A DNA stretch of 64,000 nucleotides. Source: Bacillota bacterium. Its GTDB lineage: Bacteria; Bacillota; UBA994; PWPR01. Positions within the stretch are counted from its first letter, which is position 1. Each line of letters begins with the position of its first letter. The notes under the pieces are model-generated. The model ran no database searches and was not told the origin of the DNA. It was given only the letters and a program-made list of their open reading frames with translations. The position numbers were made by a program, and so were the translations under genes. The stretch spans positions 1 through 64,000 of the forward strand of contig JANQLZ010000021.1 of the NCBI GenBank assembly GCA_028280325.1, in the 5' to 3' direction. Of the stretch, positions 44,001 to 53,152 are shown piece after piece.

Positions 44001-47000
44001 ATGGCCAGTTCGATGTTCATAAAAACGAGGAAACGACGCATATTATTGATGAACTAAGCTCAGCCACAGCTTATTACCTGTATCTTGTACTGGAGGATAA
44101 GGCTGATACCCCTAATTTACAAAGTCTGGCAAGCGAGATCGAGCTGATAACAAAGCCGCCAACTGGCGATTTTGCGGCCGGCAACGGCTCTGCTGCCAAT
44201 CCGTATCAGGTAGCGACTGTTGCCCAACTTAAAAAGCTTGAGGATGAAAACCACAATAATCAATTAAATCATTTTGCCTTAAGCGCTAATCTCGATTTGA
44301 GCTCAGAAACGAACTGGGCGCCGTTGTGTAATGATAGTGGATTCCAAGGGAGTTTAGCTGGCAATGGTTTTACAGTCTCTAATCTGAGTATTATTGGAGG
44401 AAGCGGGGCTGCAGGTGATTACTTAGGTTTATTTGCTAAAGCCAGTGGGGCTGAAATTGATAATCTAAATCTGTCCAATGTCAGCATAACTGACGGTCGA
44501 AGCTACATCGGTTCATTAGCTGGTGAAACAGCAGACACGATTATCAGTAATGTTACGGTTAGCAGCGGTGTTGTCGAAGGCAGCTCTTTTACAGGTGGGC
44601 TGATTGGCAGGTTAAACAATGGTACCGGCAACGTATTAAGCAAAATTGAAAACTGCATTACCGATCTGGAAACAACCTGTCATTCCTCTACCGGAGGCGG
44701 GCTGGTCGGAGTAGTGGTCAGAGATCCTCACTCAGAGAAGCAGATAATTAACTGTCATGCGCTGGGTTCAGTTAAAGGCGGGATACGCCTGGGGGGCCTG
44801 GTCGGCAGTAATTCAGGTGCCGCAATCTCCCTCAGTTCGGCAAGTGGCCAGGTCGAGGGCAGCTATGATATCGGTGGACTGGTTGGCATAAGCGAAGCCA
44901 GCATCACAGACAGTCAGGCCAGAGGCGATGTCGTCGGTACTGGCAGAGCCGGAGGTTTAGTCGGCACCCTTAAATCTGATTCAGCCAGTATAAAAAACAG
45001 CTATGCCAGCGGACAGGTTAGCGGGGACAATGCAGTAGGAGGTTTAGTGGGTCAGATCAGCGGCAATCCCAGTATCTCCAACTGTTACGCCCAAGGTGAT
45101 GTAGATGGCCAAAACAATATCGGAGGGCTGATCGGGTATTCATTGTACGCGACACTACATAACTCCTACGCCTCTGGTAATGTTGATGGTAATACCAGTG
45201 TTGGTGGTTTGGCCGGCAGCTATCTGGGTGGCGAAATCAGTAATGTATATGCCCGTGGAGATGTAACTACTATTGACGGCGATAATGATAATATAGGGGG
45301 GCTGATTGGTAAGATTGCCAACACCAGCTTGCAAAGCTCTTTTACAACTACTCAGCTTCAGGTGATTGATGTCTCCGATAAAGCAGTTGGCGGATTAATA
45401 GGCGACTATGCTAATACCGCAGTCATCAGCAACTCATATAATCTGATTGAAAACTGTGCAGAAGACTGTGGGGGCTACGATAGTGAAACAGTAACGGCAC
45501 AAGAAATCAATTCAGTATCATGGTATGAACAGACACTGGGATGGGATTCGGCAGACTGGCAACTTGCTGCCAGGGTGACCAATGGAGAATATCCGCTGAT
45601 TTATCAGCAGGGTACAACTACTTTGCTCTCTGAGCAGGAACAGTTCAAACTGCCGATAGACTATCTTGCAAAACTGAAGATAAATGATATTAGCGATAAC
45701 GCAAAAATCAATGCCGCCAGCTTAGTCGATGAACAGGTCATAATATCCGGGATCATTCAGCTGGAAAATGTATCTAATGTAACCATTTCATTTAATGGTA
45801 TTTTATCTCAGGACTTCAGTACCGGGGTGGCATTTGATAGTGTCACTGGTAGCTATCAGACTGCATTTACCAGACAGGAACTAATCGACAATGAATTAGT
45901 TGGAGAGGATCGGTATTTAGAGATCAGGGTAGTCTTAGCAGATGGAACTGAGGTGCAGAAAAGAGTTGAAGGCATTGATATTGGCTTTAGCGTTCCAGAA
46001 GTAACCGATGTAGAGAGTGGCAGAGTTTATGCAGCCAATTCTACCGTTACACCGCTGTTTACCGCCGAGTCTGCCACTTTAAATGGCAGCCCATATATTT
46101 CGGGCACACCTGTCACCCGGTCTGGAAGATATACATTAGTTGTCACAGACTATGCCGGCAATACAAACACGATCAGTTTTACTATTGCTGCCAAGGCTGA
46201 TGATAAGGACGATGACAAAGACGACGAAAAAGACCTTGAAGAAGATAAAGAAATACCTGTAAATGAAGATGCTGTCATCGATGTGGCCGGCAGTAAGCAT
46301 ATTATTGGCGTGATTGAATTATCTGAGGATCAGTCAGAAGCCAATATCCAGCTCGATGAAAAGCTGCTAAAAAATGTTTTAAGCAGCTCTGCAGATAAGA
46401 AGATTGAGTTGCCGGTAGTAGCCAGGGCCAGCACTGTCAAAGGAACGCTGACCGGCCAAATGGTTAAGGAAATGGAGCAGCAGCAAGTAGTATTAAATGT
46501 AAAAACTGAAGCTGTAACCTACACCGTGCCAGCATCCGAGATTCAAATAGACGATGTATCAAAAAAACTGGGTGAACAAGTAGAGCTGCAAGACATTAAT
46601 GTCGAGGTTGCCATTAGCGAAACCCCAGTGGAAATGATCAAGATAGTAGAAAGCTCTGCCGAGCGAGGCACCTACCAGCTGGTCACCCCGCCGGTAAACT
46701 TTAAGGTTACCTGTACCTACAAAGACAAGACAGTTAGTGTAGATAAGTTTAAAACCTATGTGGAGAGAACTATTGCCATTCCCGATCATGTCGACCCGGC
46801 AAAGATTACAACCGGGGTAATTATTTATCCGGACGGAACGGATTTTCATGTGCCAACCACGGTGTATGAAAAAGATGGCAGGTATTATGCCATAATAAAC
46901 AGCCTTACTAACAGTACCTACTCCGTAATCTGGAATCCCAAAAACTACCAGGATGTTGCCGGGCATTGGGCTGCAGCTATCTGTAATGAAATGGGTGCCA

Positions 47001-47506
47001 GGATGGTTGTTGAAGAGAATTCTCCGACTGCCTTTGGTCCGGACCAAGTCGTAACCCGTCTCGACTACACCAAAACGATTGTTGCCGCTTTGGGCTTGGG
47101 TAATCGGGGAAGTCTCGAAAAGTTTGAGGATATTACCCCAAGTCAGAGTAGTTTTGGAGTAGTTGCCACTGCACTGGAGTATGGACTTATTAGCGGTTAC
47201 AGCGATAATACCTTCAGGCCGGAAAACTATGTTACCCGTCAAGAAGCGGCAGCGCTGACAGTTAGAGCTATGGAGTTTGCCGGGCTGCAGGTAGCATATT
47301 CAGCTGAAGAGTTACAAGATGAACTGCAGGGATTCACCGATGCAGAGCAAATTGGCGATTGGGCCAGGCGGTCAGCGGCAATTTGTGCTAAGCATGAGCT
47401 TATTGTCGGCAATGACTTAGGTCAATTCAGTCCGACAAGCAATATTACTAAAGCTGAATTGGCAGCAATTATTATGAGAATGCTTCAGAAAGCCAAGCTG
47501 ATATAA
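41063..47506 (+). CDS. Giant SLH-anchored surface protein with GLUG and fibronectin-like repeats
   Basis: A 2147-residue exported protein. Signal peptide 1-32 (ends KPAHA). GLUG-type beta-helix module about 45-300; six repeats of about 115 residues starting near 342, 458, 574, 685, 801 and 917, each opening with a P-x-F/L-x-x-x-Y-P-like phrase and closing with a YxxYLVLED-like strand; a second, longer GLUG module 1031-1480; an Ig-like domain about 1645-1710; an Asp/Lys/Glu-rich linker (1712-1740); a further beta region; and three SLH domains (about 1962-2147) that bind secondary cell-wall polymer. Likely an adhesin or matrix protein. AAAGGGG precedes the ATG. Confidence 0.9.
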   Translation: MSRVSGKKIVSFTLILFLVTVINFTYIKPAHASTDVWDGTIATGYASGMGSEFDPYLIRTAEQLAYMASTTVGTDTHVLLMNDIDLNDLEWTPISDFRGIFDGRGHVIRNVKVTDPPGGRAGLFGIIHWPNSHVKNLGVENIDITVDVTNYSSASFVGGFTGYFTDGSIENCYVQNGRILVAANISPSNPEGDTLDNDTHKAYTGGFTGNSSRGVISNCYSQVDVVSKVKHVSASATAGFTGNNAHATRTENCYSAGAVVFHPVTAWSGVGTFSGWANSKEVNCYYDKTLTGDVNKSGNDSSTGLTTAEMQTATPFEGWDTSTWDFTEGQYPTLIPPVYDETAPEFVDNYPVIASLSETSCDITVQPDEDSSLAYVVLSAGSPAPTTTQVLRLEDSAGNYVDSSGVINLTAGSEDTLSITDLTKGQSYQIYMVLYDSAIPMNISASPIIVDFTTPDTDPPQIATGYPLLSELVDRSCQITIEVDEDSTCYFVVLPQTEAAPTAEQVKQALDSWGNSVEVNGEIPLTADTGHSFTVKGLAPDTDYNLYLAVEDLSANKNMTPQPVVISVATAADIYPPIFEMEPGIGSKTDQTSAIEFQVDETGTAYYVLLSDAAPEPNIDQIKNGSDGLDAPGLKNGELAVSDAVSTITLTGLQPETNYDFYLIVEDIQGQATGIKKIDLLTDADQYPPVFTQPPQALDITDTSLKVQFTANEPGTVFYAITNNSGMIPIPTPQQLVEQSQPTFIAAGSYEYDPAGQPEFTVQSLQENQNYRVCLVLRDNQATPNLQSEVTVVEVTTAPDVEEPVLTAGYPKDISALDKSCAFVIRANEAGYGYYVVLENGSNPPDSAQVKQGEIENEVVLNEGNFMFETELEKLIEVGNLSANTEYDIYFVLEDRASTRNLQSEPTLVEVVTQPDITAPLNAASYPHKGAEAETVCSVKTQADEDAVGYYVVLSSNAVVPSAADVKNASSGQLANLVKYGQFDVHKNEETTHIIDELSSATAYYLYLVLEDKADTPNLQSLASEIELITKPPTGDFAAGNGSAANPYQVATVAQLKKLEDENHNNQLNHFALSANLDLSSETNWAPLCNDSGFQGSLAGNGFTVSNLSIIGGSGAAGDYLGLFAKASGAEIDNLNLSNVSITDGRSYIGSLAGETADTIISNVTVSSGVVEGSSFTGGLIGRLNNGTGNVLSKIENCITDLETTCHSSTGGGLVGVVVRDPHSEKQIINCHALGSVKGGIRLGGLVGSNSGAAISLSSASGQVEGSYDIGGLVGISEASITDSQARGDVVGTGRAGGLVGTLKSDSASIKNSYASGQVSGDNAVGGLVGQISGNPSISNCYAQGDVDGQNNIGGLIGYSLYATLHNSYASGNVDGNTSVGGLAGSYLGGEISNVYARGDVTTIDGDNDNIGGLIGKIANTSLQSSFTTTQLQVIDVSDKAVGGLIGDYANTAVISNSYNLIENCAEDCGGYDSETVTAQEINSVSWYEQTLGWDSADWQLAARVTNGEYPLIYQQGTTTLLSEQEQFKLPIDYLAKLKINDISDNAKINAASLVDEQVIISGIIQLENVSNVTISFNGILSQDFSTGVAFDSVTGSYQTAFTRQELIDNELVGEDRYLEIRVVLADGTEVQKRVEGIDIGFSVPEVTDVESGRVYAANSTVTPLFTAESATLNGSPYISGTPVTRSGRYTLVVTDYAGNTNTISFTIAAKADDKDDDKDDEKDLEEDKEIPVNEDAVIDVAGSKHIIGVIELSEDQSEANIQLDEKLLKNVLSSSADKKIELPVVARASTVKGTLTGQMVKEMEQQQVVLNVKTEAVTYTVPASEIQIDDVSKKLGEQVELQDINVEVAISETPVEMIKIVESSAERGTYQLVTPPVNFKVTCTYKDKTVSVDKFKTYVERTIAIPDHVDPAKITTGVIIYPDGTDFHVPTTVYEKDGRYYAIINSLTNSTYSVIWNPKNYQDVAGHWAAAICNEMGARMVVEENSPTAFGPDQVVTRLDYTKTIVAALGLGNRGSLEKFEDITPSQSSFGVVATALEYGLISGYSDNTFRPENYVTRQEAAALTVRAMEFAGLQVAYSAEELQDELQGFTDAEQIGDWARRSAAICAKHELIVGNDLGQFSPTSNITKAELAAIIMRMLQKAKLI

Positions 47507-47518
47507 TCTGTTAAATAA

Positions 47519-47556
47519 CAGGGGCTGCTCAAAATAACGAGCAGCTCCTTTTTTTA
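47519..47556 (+). terminator. Terminator of the giant surface protein gene
   Basis: GGGGCTGCTC pairs with GAGCAGCTCC, followed by TTTTTTT. A strong intrinsic terminator. Confidence 0.88.
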
Positions 47557-47661
47557 TGAGGAAATGAAACACAATATTCTTAGGTATTGCTCTGCGTTGG
47601 TAGTAGCCCAGGGAGCTATTATAAACGAAACCAATACCAATTTATGAAAATTAAAGCTATC

Positions 47662-47714
47662 TTACAAAATCGTCATCTATATTAAAGAGAATTGTAATGG
47701 TTTACAGCTATAAT
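47662..47714 (+). promoter_or_regulatory. Exporter promoter with operator, copy B
   Basis: TTACAAAATCGTCAT at 47662-47676 and TATAAT at 47709-47714, with no good -35. Preceded by AAGCTATC and followed by the phrase AATTGTAAT, both also present at copy A (31.73 kb), and with the same 47-nt offset between operator and -10. This fits activation by an OmpR-family regulator, most likely the one encoded at 29.8 kb. Confidence 0.7.
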
Positions 47715-47840
47715 ATAAAAGTAAGTATTTCTCAAGGCAGTATTTCAAGAATAGCCATAAGAAATTGCTTACCTGATCTACTCAGTTATTATTACAAGCA
47801 TACTTCAAAACTGAATCTTGCCAAACTATGAGGTGTTGAA

Positions 47841-48542
47841 ATGAATATTGTACTCAAAACCAAAAATTTAACAATGACTTACGGTATAGGGGAAACGGCT
47901 GTTGTAGCCTTAAAGAAAACTAATCTGGAGATATACCAAGGTGATTTTATAGTAGTTATGGGCCCAAGCGGCTCTGGAAAATCAACACTGCTACATCTGT
48001 TAGGCGGGCTAGAGTACCCAACTGGGGGGGCTGTGTACATGAATAAAAAAAGTATCTACAACTTGACTGATTCAAGCCTAACTATTTTACGTAGAAGAAA
48101 GTTTGGTTTTATTTTTCAGTATTACAATCTGGTACAGGAATTAAATGCTTATGAAAATATTATTTTGCCGATAATTCTGGATAATAGACCAGTTGATAAG
48201 CCCTATATTGATGAGATTATTAGTTACTTAGGGCTGGAAAACAGGCTAAGCCATTTGCCGTCAGCCCTTTCAGGCGGACAGCAGCAACGGGTGGCCATTG
48301 CTCGAGCACTTGCCAATAAACCAGATATAATTCTGGCGGATGAGCTTACAGGCAATCTCAATAGCAAAGCAAGCAGAGAGGTGTTAGCTTTATTGCAGTT
48401 ATTACAGCGTAAATACAATCAAACGGTGGTCATTGTGACCCATGATATCAATATTGCTGAGAGTGCCAGCAGGTTAATCAAGCTTAAAGATGGAGAAATA
48501 ATTTCAGATAGTGGAGCATTGGTTCATGAACAAACTAAATAG
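47841..48542 (+). CDS. ABC exporter ATP-binding protein (MacB/BceA type)
   Basis: A 233-residue ATPase: Walker [17 protein letters not shown] near 41-56, signature [15 protein letters not shown] near 140, Walker B IILADEL near 165, and the D/H loops (TGNLN, VIVTHD). The LolD/MacB-like spacing marks a mechanotransmission-type exporter. A moderate GAGGTG ribosome site. Overlaps the permease gene by 17 bp. With the permease it should export or detach a peptide or lipid-targeting antibiotic, from family knowledge. Confidence 0.92.
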   Translation: MNIVLKTKNLTMTYGIGETAVVALKKTNLEIYQGDFIVVMGPSGSGKSTLLHLLGGLEYPTGGAVYMNKKSIYNLTDSSLTILRRRKFGFIFQYYNLVQELNAYENIILPIILDNRPVDKPYIDEIISYLGLENRLSHLPSALSGGQQQRVAIARALANKPDIILADELTGNLNSKASREVLALLQLLQRKYNQTVVIVTHDINIAESASRLIKLKDGEIISDSGALVHEQTK

Positions 48543-51279
48543 TATAACTCCCTTTTTAAAACTTAGTCCTAAAAGAAGAAAGATATTATTTTTGATAGTG
48601 TTTCTTTCGATGACATTTATAACGCTTTTTAGTTTTCTGGTTCAAAGCTCAGCAAAGTCATATCTGGAATTCCAACGTAGGCAATATGGTGAGCAGCACG
48701 CCACTTTTTACAACCTGACCTTAAGCCAGGCAGACTCCTTAAAAAACCATAGCTTAGTAAAACAATATGGAGTAGCCACCAGTATTGGCTCAATAAGTAA
48801 ATCGTTAAAATGGGGAGAAGGTAAAATCACAATTGGGTTTTTTGATGAAATGTTTATAAAGCTAAAACGAATAGAGGCAATAAAAGGAAGAATGCCACAG
48901 GCCAGCGATGAAGTTGCAATAACCAGAAAGTCGTTAGACCTGATCGGAAATAACATTAAGCTTAACAGCTATGTCGAGATTCCCGCAGAATATCGAAATA
49001 ATGATGGTAGTGTGATAAAAGAAACTAAAAGGTATAAGGTAGTTGGAATTATCAGTCAGGACAGAAAAGGGTATGATAATCGCAATAATATTAAAGATTT
49101 CTATATACCCTCTGTAATAATCCATCAGACAGAGTTCGACAGGCTAAGTGAGTTTTGTAAAAGTTCGTATAGTGTTGTTACAAAAAATCAATCCAACTCA
49201 CCGGAAACATTTAGAGAGATTGAAGCAGGATTGAGTCTCCTGGATCATGCTTCGTATAACCATGTTGTATATCAGTTTTCAGGATTAATATCTATATCTT
49301 ATCATCTGTTAGTAAATACCGGTTCTTTTGAAGGTAAATGGCTACTTTTTCTGGTTACCTTTGTTGTCTCAACTATTTTATCATTGGTCAGCATCATATT
49401 TTTAGAGTTTAATCACCATAAACAGCAGATAGCCTTAGTAAAAGCTCTTGGCGGAACAAGTAAGCAGCTGGCCGTAATAATGACCCGAAGTACTTTACCC
49501 GTGCTATGTAAGGCGATACCTTTAGGGGTAGGAGCAGGAATCGGATTATCTAAACTTAGCTATATTTATTTGTCGAAAATAATTTATATGTTTAAGTTTT
49601 ATACCCTTGACTTAAGCATAATAGTTATTGCTTTTTTTATCGGAGTCATTACAATTTTTGGGACAATATTTTTGACATTAGATTTTCTCAGTGGCATTTC
49701 ACCTGTCAAGAGTTTAAATAGAATTCACAAATCAAGAATAACCAAAATTAAGTTATTAAAAGCTGATACAAAAATGCAGAAGTTTTATTCTATCTACGCT
49801 AAAAGAGATTTGCGATTGAATAAATTTAAAAGCCTCTTAACAATACTATTGCTATCTATCAGTATCACAGTTTGCTTAAGCGTTTTTGTATATATCAATG
49901 ACTATAACTACGATATTATGTCCAGGCCTGTCAAAGGAGTTGAAGTAACAGCCAGATTTAGGAACGACGCTAATGCCCTGGGTCTGGAATTATCTTATGA
50001 TTATGTTTTTGGCTTATCCCAAGAAGTTGTTGAGGAGCTGAAAAGCATTGAAGGCGTAAATGGGATAATGGCCAAGCATTTTGAAGGAAAAGGTGATTAC
50101 CTGTTAGCTGTTAATAAAGACATGCTCACAGGTTATTTGGATATATTACATGCTCCAATTATAAATAGATTCTATTATGACTGTGGTGATGTTGAAAAAA
50201 ATTATCAGGATCTGTTAAGCCTGGGCTTAGACAAGGACTTAGCTTTTTTAGGTAAACATCATGCCAAACCCTGTGTAGAAACTTATGGTGACTATATGTT
50301 TTCATTCTTAGAGCAGCACCTTGCTATTGGCAGTATTAATTTAAAAGAACTCCGGGAAGGTAATGAAGTAATTCTTTGTTTACCTCCATTTAAAGCAAAT
50401 CCTGAAAAGTATCCCATCAGATTTGCTCGCAGAATAATTCCAGAGTTTAAGGGTCGACCCTTAGAGTATCAGGAGAACATCTTAAAAGTAGGGGATACTG
50501 TAACTTTAATCAGAATAAAGCCTTTAGATACCAGCCAGGATTTTTATAAAGCCAAGGCTGATTTATCGAGTATAGTACTGGAGCAACGTGAGGTAAAAAT
50601 AGGAGGAATAATAAAAAAAGCAGGATATCTTGAACTACCTAATGGAGATTATCATAAGATAACAGATACCCCGTTAGTATATGTACACAATGATGCAATG
50701 GCTAAATGGACAGGTATTAAGCAGTATAGTGATCTAAGTCTGATATTAAGTGATGATACGAATGACTTGGATGTTGAAGCAAGGGCTAAAGAATTGGTAG
50801 CAGATTATAACAATGTATCCGTACAGTCTCAAACAAAATTTGATGAAGCGGTTCAAAGAAATAGATTTCAAATCAGTTTTCTACACCTGCCAATTATTAT
50901 AGTGTCATCAATAATTAGCATCTTAACAATTTGGATTACTATTGCAAACAATTACCAAGTAAAAAAAAGGCAGTTTAGCTTACTGCGTTCGATTGGCTTA
51001 ACCAAAGCTCAGTTTAATAAAATACTCAATTTTCAAGCAGTATTTTATGGATTGAGTGCAGGTATCATTGCAACTATTGTGACAGCAGTGTATTCAATGT
51101 TTATTTATTATCAATTTTACCATGGTTTGAGAATGTACAAATGGTGGGATTTAGTGCCATGGCCTTTAATACCTGTGTTTACTTTAGTGTCAATTGCACT
51201 GATATGTTTTATTAATAATTCTCAATTTAAAAGTGATTCCGATAAAAGTATAACAGAAAATCTAAGATATACTGAGTAA
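48526..51279 (+). CDS. ABC exporter permease, FtsX family, eight predicted membrane segments
   Basis: A 917-residue permease. Predicted membrane segments near 18-38, 267-292, 325-352, 360-390, 443-466, then after a 310-residue external domain, 786-810, 835-860 and 872-895: two FtsX cores, as in SalY/VraE-like exporters. ATG 48526 follows GTGGAG; ATG 48511 lacks support. The C-terminal 110 residues match the remnant at 31.8 kb. No two-component genes lie next to this operon; the pair at 29.8-31.7 kb is the probable controller because the promoters match. Confidence 0.88.
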   Translation: MNKLNSITPFLKLSPKRRKILFLIVFLSMTFITLFSFLVQSSAKSYLEFQRRQYGEQHATFYNLTLSQADSLKNHSLVKQYGVATSIGSISKSLKWGEGKITIGFFDEMFIKLKRIEAIKGRMPQASDEVAITRKSLDLIGNNIKLNSYVEIPAEYRNNDGSVIKETKRYKVVGIISQDRKGYDNRNNIKDFYIPSVIIHQTEFDRLSEFCKSSYSVVTKNQSNSPETFREIEAGLSLLDHASYNHVVYQFSGLISISYHLLVNTGSFEGKWLLFLVTFVVSTILSLVSIIFLEFNHHKQQIALVKALGGTSKQLAVIMTRSTLPVLCKAIPLGVGAGIGLSKLSYIYLSKIIYMFKFYTLDLSIIVIAFFIGVITIFGTIFLTLDFLSGISPVKSLNRIHKSRITKIKLLKADTKMQKFYSIYAKRDLRLNKFKSLLTILLLSISITVCLSVFVYINDYNYDIMSRPVKGVEVTARFRNDANALGLELSYDYVFGLSQEVVEELKSIEGVNGIMAKHFEGKGDYLLAVNKDMLTGYLDILHAPIINRFYYDCGDVEKNYQDLLSLGLDKDLAFLGKHHAKPCVETYGDYMFSFLEQHLAIGSINLKELREGNEVILCLPPFKANPEKYPIRFARRIIPEFKGRPLEYQENILKVGDTVTLIRIKPLDTSQDFYKAKADLSSIVLEQREVKIGGIIKKAGYLELPNGDYHKITDTPLVYVHNDAMAKWTGIKQYSDLSLILSDDTNDLDVEARAKELVADYNNVSVQSQTKFDEAVQRNRFQISFLHLPIIIVSSIISILTIWITIANNYQVKKRQFSLLRSIGLTKAQFNKILNFQAVFYGLSAGIIATIVTAVYSMFIYYQFYHGLRMYKWWDLVPWPLIPVFTLVSIALICFINNSQFKSDSDKSITENLRYTE

Positions 51280-51315
51280 TCATACAACTAAAAAGGTATA
51301 AAAAGAGGTGTATTT

Positions 51316-51876
51316 ATGCCCATAAAAGAATTCTTAAGGAATAACTTGCGGCCTGTAATTATCATAACTATTCTTCTGGTAATATTTAGTATTATTCAGA
51401 TCACTAAAGCTCCGAGTATAGACTATATGATTCAAAACAATAAGTTTGAAAAAATAATTGTTGCTGAAAATGTACCCACTGAAGTTTATAATTACCTTAA
51501 AGAAGCAGAGTTGCAGGGAAGTTTAAGACATGGTGCCTGGTTTTTTTCTCACTCTGGCAGCCCCGATGAAGTGTGCTATATTGTGTTTTGTGGCGGAGAT
51601 AAGTATGCTGATAGCTATGATGTCGAGATAATTGATCAAAAGAATTCTACCTATGAATATTTAGGGTACATCAACAAAGTTCCTCAAATACTGGTAAATT
51701 ATCAGTTTAATATTTTAGAATCAAATCAGACATCAGTAAATTATTTTGAAGATATTTCCATGCCAGTTGTTGTTTTTAAGGCTCAGAAACAGGTTTCTCT
51801 CTCTGGAGAGTTGGCTTCTGTTTTTATTAATCAGCATAGGGAAAGATTATGGGTATTGAATGTAATATCCAAGTAG
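51316..51876 (+). CDS. Membrane-anchored protein of unknown function, third gene of the exporter operon
   Basis: A 186-residue protein with a basic start and one membrane helix near 12-31 (PVIIITILLVIFSIIQIT), the rest predicted outside the membrane. No lipobox. The external domain mixes helix and strand, with WFFSHSGSPDEVCYIVFCGG near 75-95 as its most distinctive piece. It follows the permease by 36 bp with GAGGTG at a proper distance, so it is probably an accessory or immunity-like protein of the exporter. I do not recognise a family. Confidence 0.65.
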   Translation: MPIKEFLRNNLRPVIIITILLVIFSIIQITKAPSIDYMIQNNKFEKIIVAENVPTEVYNYLKEAELQGSLRHGAWFFSHSGSPDEVCYIVFCGGDKYADSYDVEIIDQKNSTYEYLGYINKVPQILVNYQFNILESNQTSVNYFEDISMPVVVFKAQKQVSLSGELASVFINQHRERLWVLNVISK

Positions 51877-51883
51877 TATAAAA

Positions 51884-52020
51884 CCCTCAACTGTAAACAG
51901 TTGAGGGTGAATTATATGTAAGTCCATTAATACTGCACGGCTTCCAGCTATAACCTCACCTTTAACAAAGCAATCCCCTTCTCATTTATCCCAACCTGAA
52001 ATGGCTTAGCTAAGCCATTT
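51884..52020. repeat. Two hairpins after the exporter operon
   Basis: CCCTCAACTG-TAAA-CAGTTGAGGG at 51884-51907 is a perfect ten-pair stem without a T-run. A second, 22-nt perfect palindrome with arms AAATGGCTTAG lies at 51999-52020 and ends in TTTT. One or both may terminate the exporter transcript. Confidence 0.6.
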
Positions 52021-52147
52021 TGCGAGCTCTACTCGCTGCTGATTAAATTCTAGCGATTCATTCAGTAAGACTCACTTATAAAAATTCATAAATGGTCAAT
52101 ACTTTAAGAGTAAATGTTTTCTAAATTTATTAACGAGGTGGTAAGGC

Positions 52148-53152
52148 ATGAACCAGGTTGTTGGTATACCACGCGGCATGTTTTTTTATAAGTATTATCC
52201 CCTGTGGAAGAGTTTTTTTGATAACTTAGGAGTTTTAACGATTGTTTCTGATCAGACCAATAAGCAGATCTTAAATGATGGAGTAAAACACTGTGTTGAT
52301 GAATCCTGTTTGCCGGTCAAGGTGTTCATGGGGCACGTCCTTGACCTCAAAGACAGAGCAGACTACTTGTTTATACCCAGGTATACAAGCATCTCCAGAA
52401 AAGAATACATCTGCCCCAAATTTGGCGGTCTTCCGGATTTGGTGCGTTGTACTATTAAAGGCTTGCCGCCTATTATTGACACCGAAATTAATATGAGAAA
52501 AGACAAAGACAATTCAGCACTGGCGGCCATCGAGGTCGGAGAGCAGCTTGGATATACCCTGTATCAATCGGTTCAGGCCTATCAGCTTGCGGTAAACGAT
52601 TACCGTCTGTACCGCTCCCGGGTTCACAATTATGAGCTGCCCCACCGCATTATCAATAACAGTAAGCTGACGACTTTAAATCCTAAAACCTTAAAAATTC
52701 TGCTGCTCGGTCATGTTTATAATGTTTATGACAGTTGCCTTAACATGAATATCATCAGCAAAATTGAGCAAAATGGCGGGCAGGTGATAACCCTGGAAAT
52801 GTTCGATACCCGTCAGCTGCGGCTATTGGCTCAGCAGTTAGACAAGCCGATGTTTTGGCAGTACGGCACCTATGCTTTGGGATGCATTTACAGTGTTATT
52901 CAACAGCAGCAGGTAGATGGGGTTATATATCTGAGCAGCTTTGGCTGTGGCATTGACTCCTTTGTTGAATACATGGCGGAGCGAAGAATACGACAGCATA
53001 CCAATATACCTTTTCTGATTATTTCTCTGGACGAGCATTCAGGCGAGGCAGGCATGAATACCAGGCTGGAGGCGTTCTTTGATACTTTAAAATGGAGGTG
53101 CAGAAATGAAAATAACATTTCCTCATATGGGCAATGTGTATATGATAGCTAA
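52148..53152 (+). CDS. Acyl-CoA dehydratase activase-related protein, DUF2229-like
   Basis: A 334-residue cytosolic protein. GIPRGMFFYKYYPLWKSFFD near the start and CVDESCLPVKVFMGHV near 50 (with Cys residues that may hold an iron-sulfur cluster) match the DUF2229 family related to 2-hydroxyacyl-CoA dehydratase and its activase. Later LGHVYNVYDSCLNMNI and SLDEHSGEAGMNTRLEAF repeat the family pattern. GAGGTGG precedes the ATG. The 3' end overlaps the next gene by 47 bp in another frame, a notably long overlap. In other Clostridia these parts may be fused in one large protein. Confidence 0.8.
   Translation: MNQVVGIPRGMFFYKYYPLWKSFFDNLGVLTIVSDQTNKQILNDGVKHCVDESCLPVKVFMGHVLDLKDRADYLFIPRYTSISRKEYICPKFGGLPDLVRCTIKGLPPIIDTEINMRKDKDNSALAAIEVGEQLGYTLYQSVQAYQLAVNDYRLYRSRVHNYELPHRIINNSKLTTLNPKTLKILLLGHVYNVYDSCLNMNIISKIEQNGGQVITLEMFDTRQLRLLAQQLDKPMFWQYGTYALGCIYSVIQQQQVDGVIYLSSFGCGIDSFVEYMAERRIRQHTNIPFLIISLDEHSGEAGMNTRLEAFFDTLKWRCRNENNISSYGQCVYDS

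Noticed and set aside
46559-47242. 227-codon minus-strand open frame
   Set aside because: It lies fully inside the SLH region of the giant surface protein, whose sense frame has clear domains; it has no ribosome site.
53106-53152. Overlap of the two DUF2229-type genes as a possible frameshift in one gene
   Set aside because: Each gene has its own ribosome site and complete opening and closing motifs, so they are two genes with a real overlap, not one broken gene.
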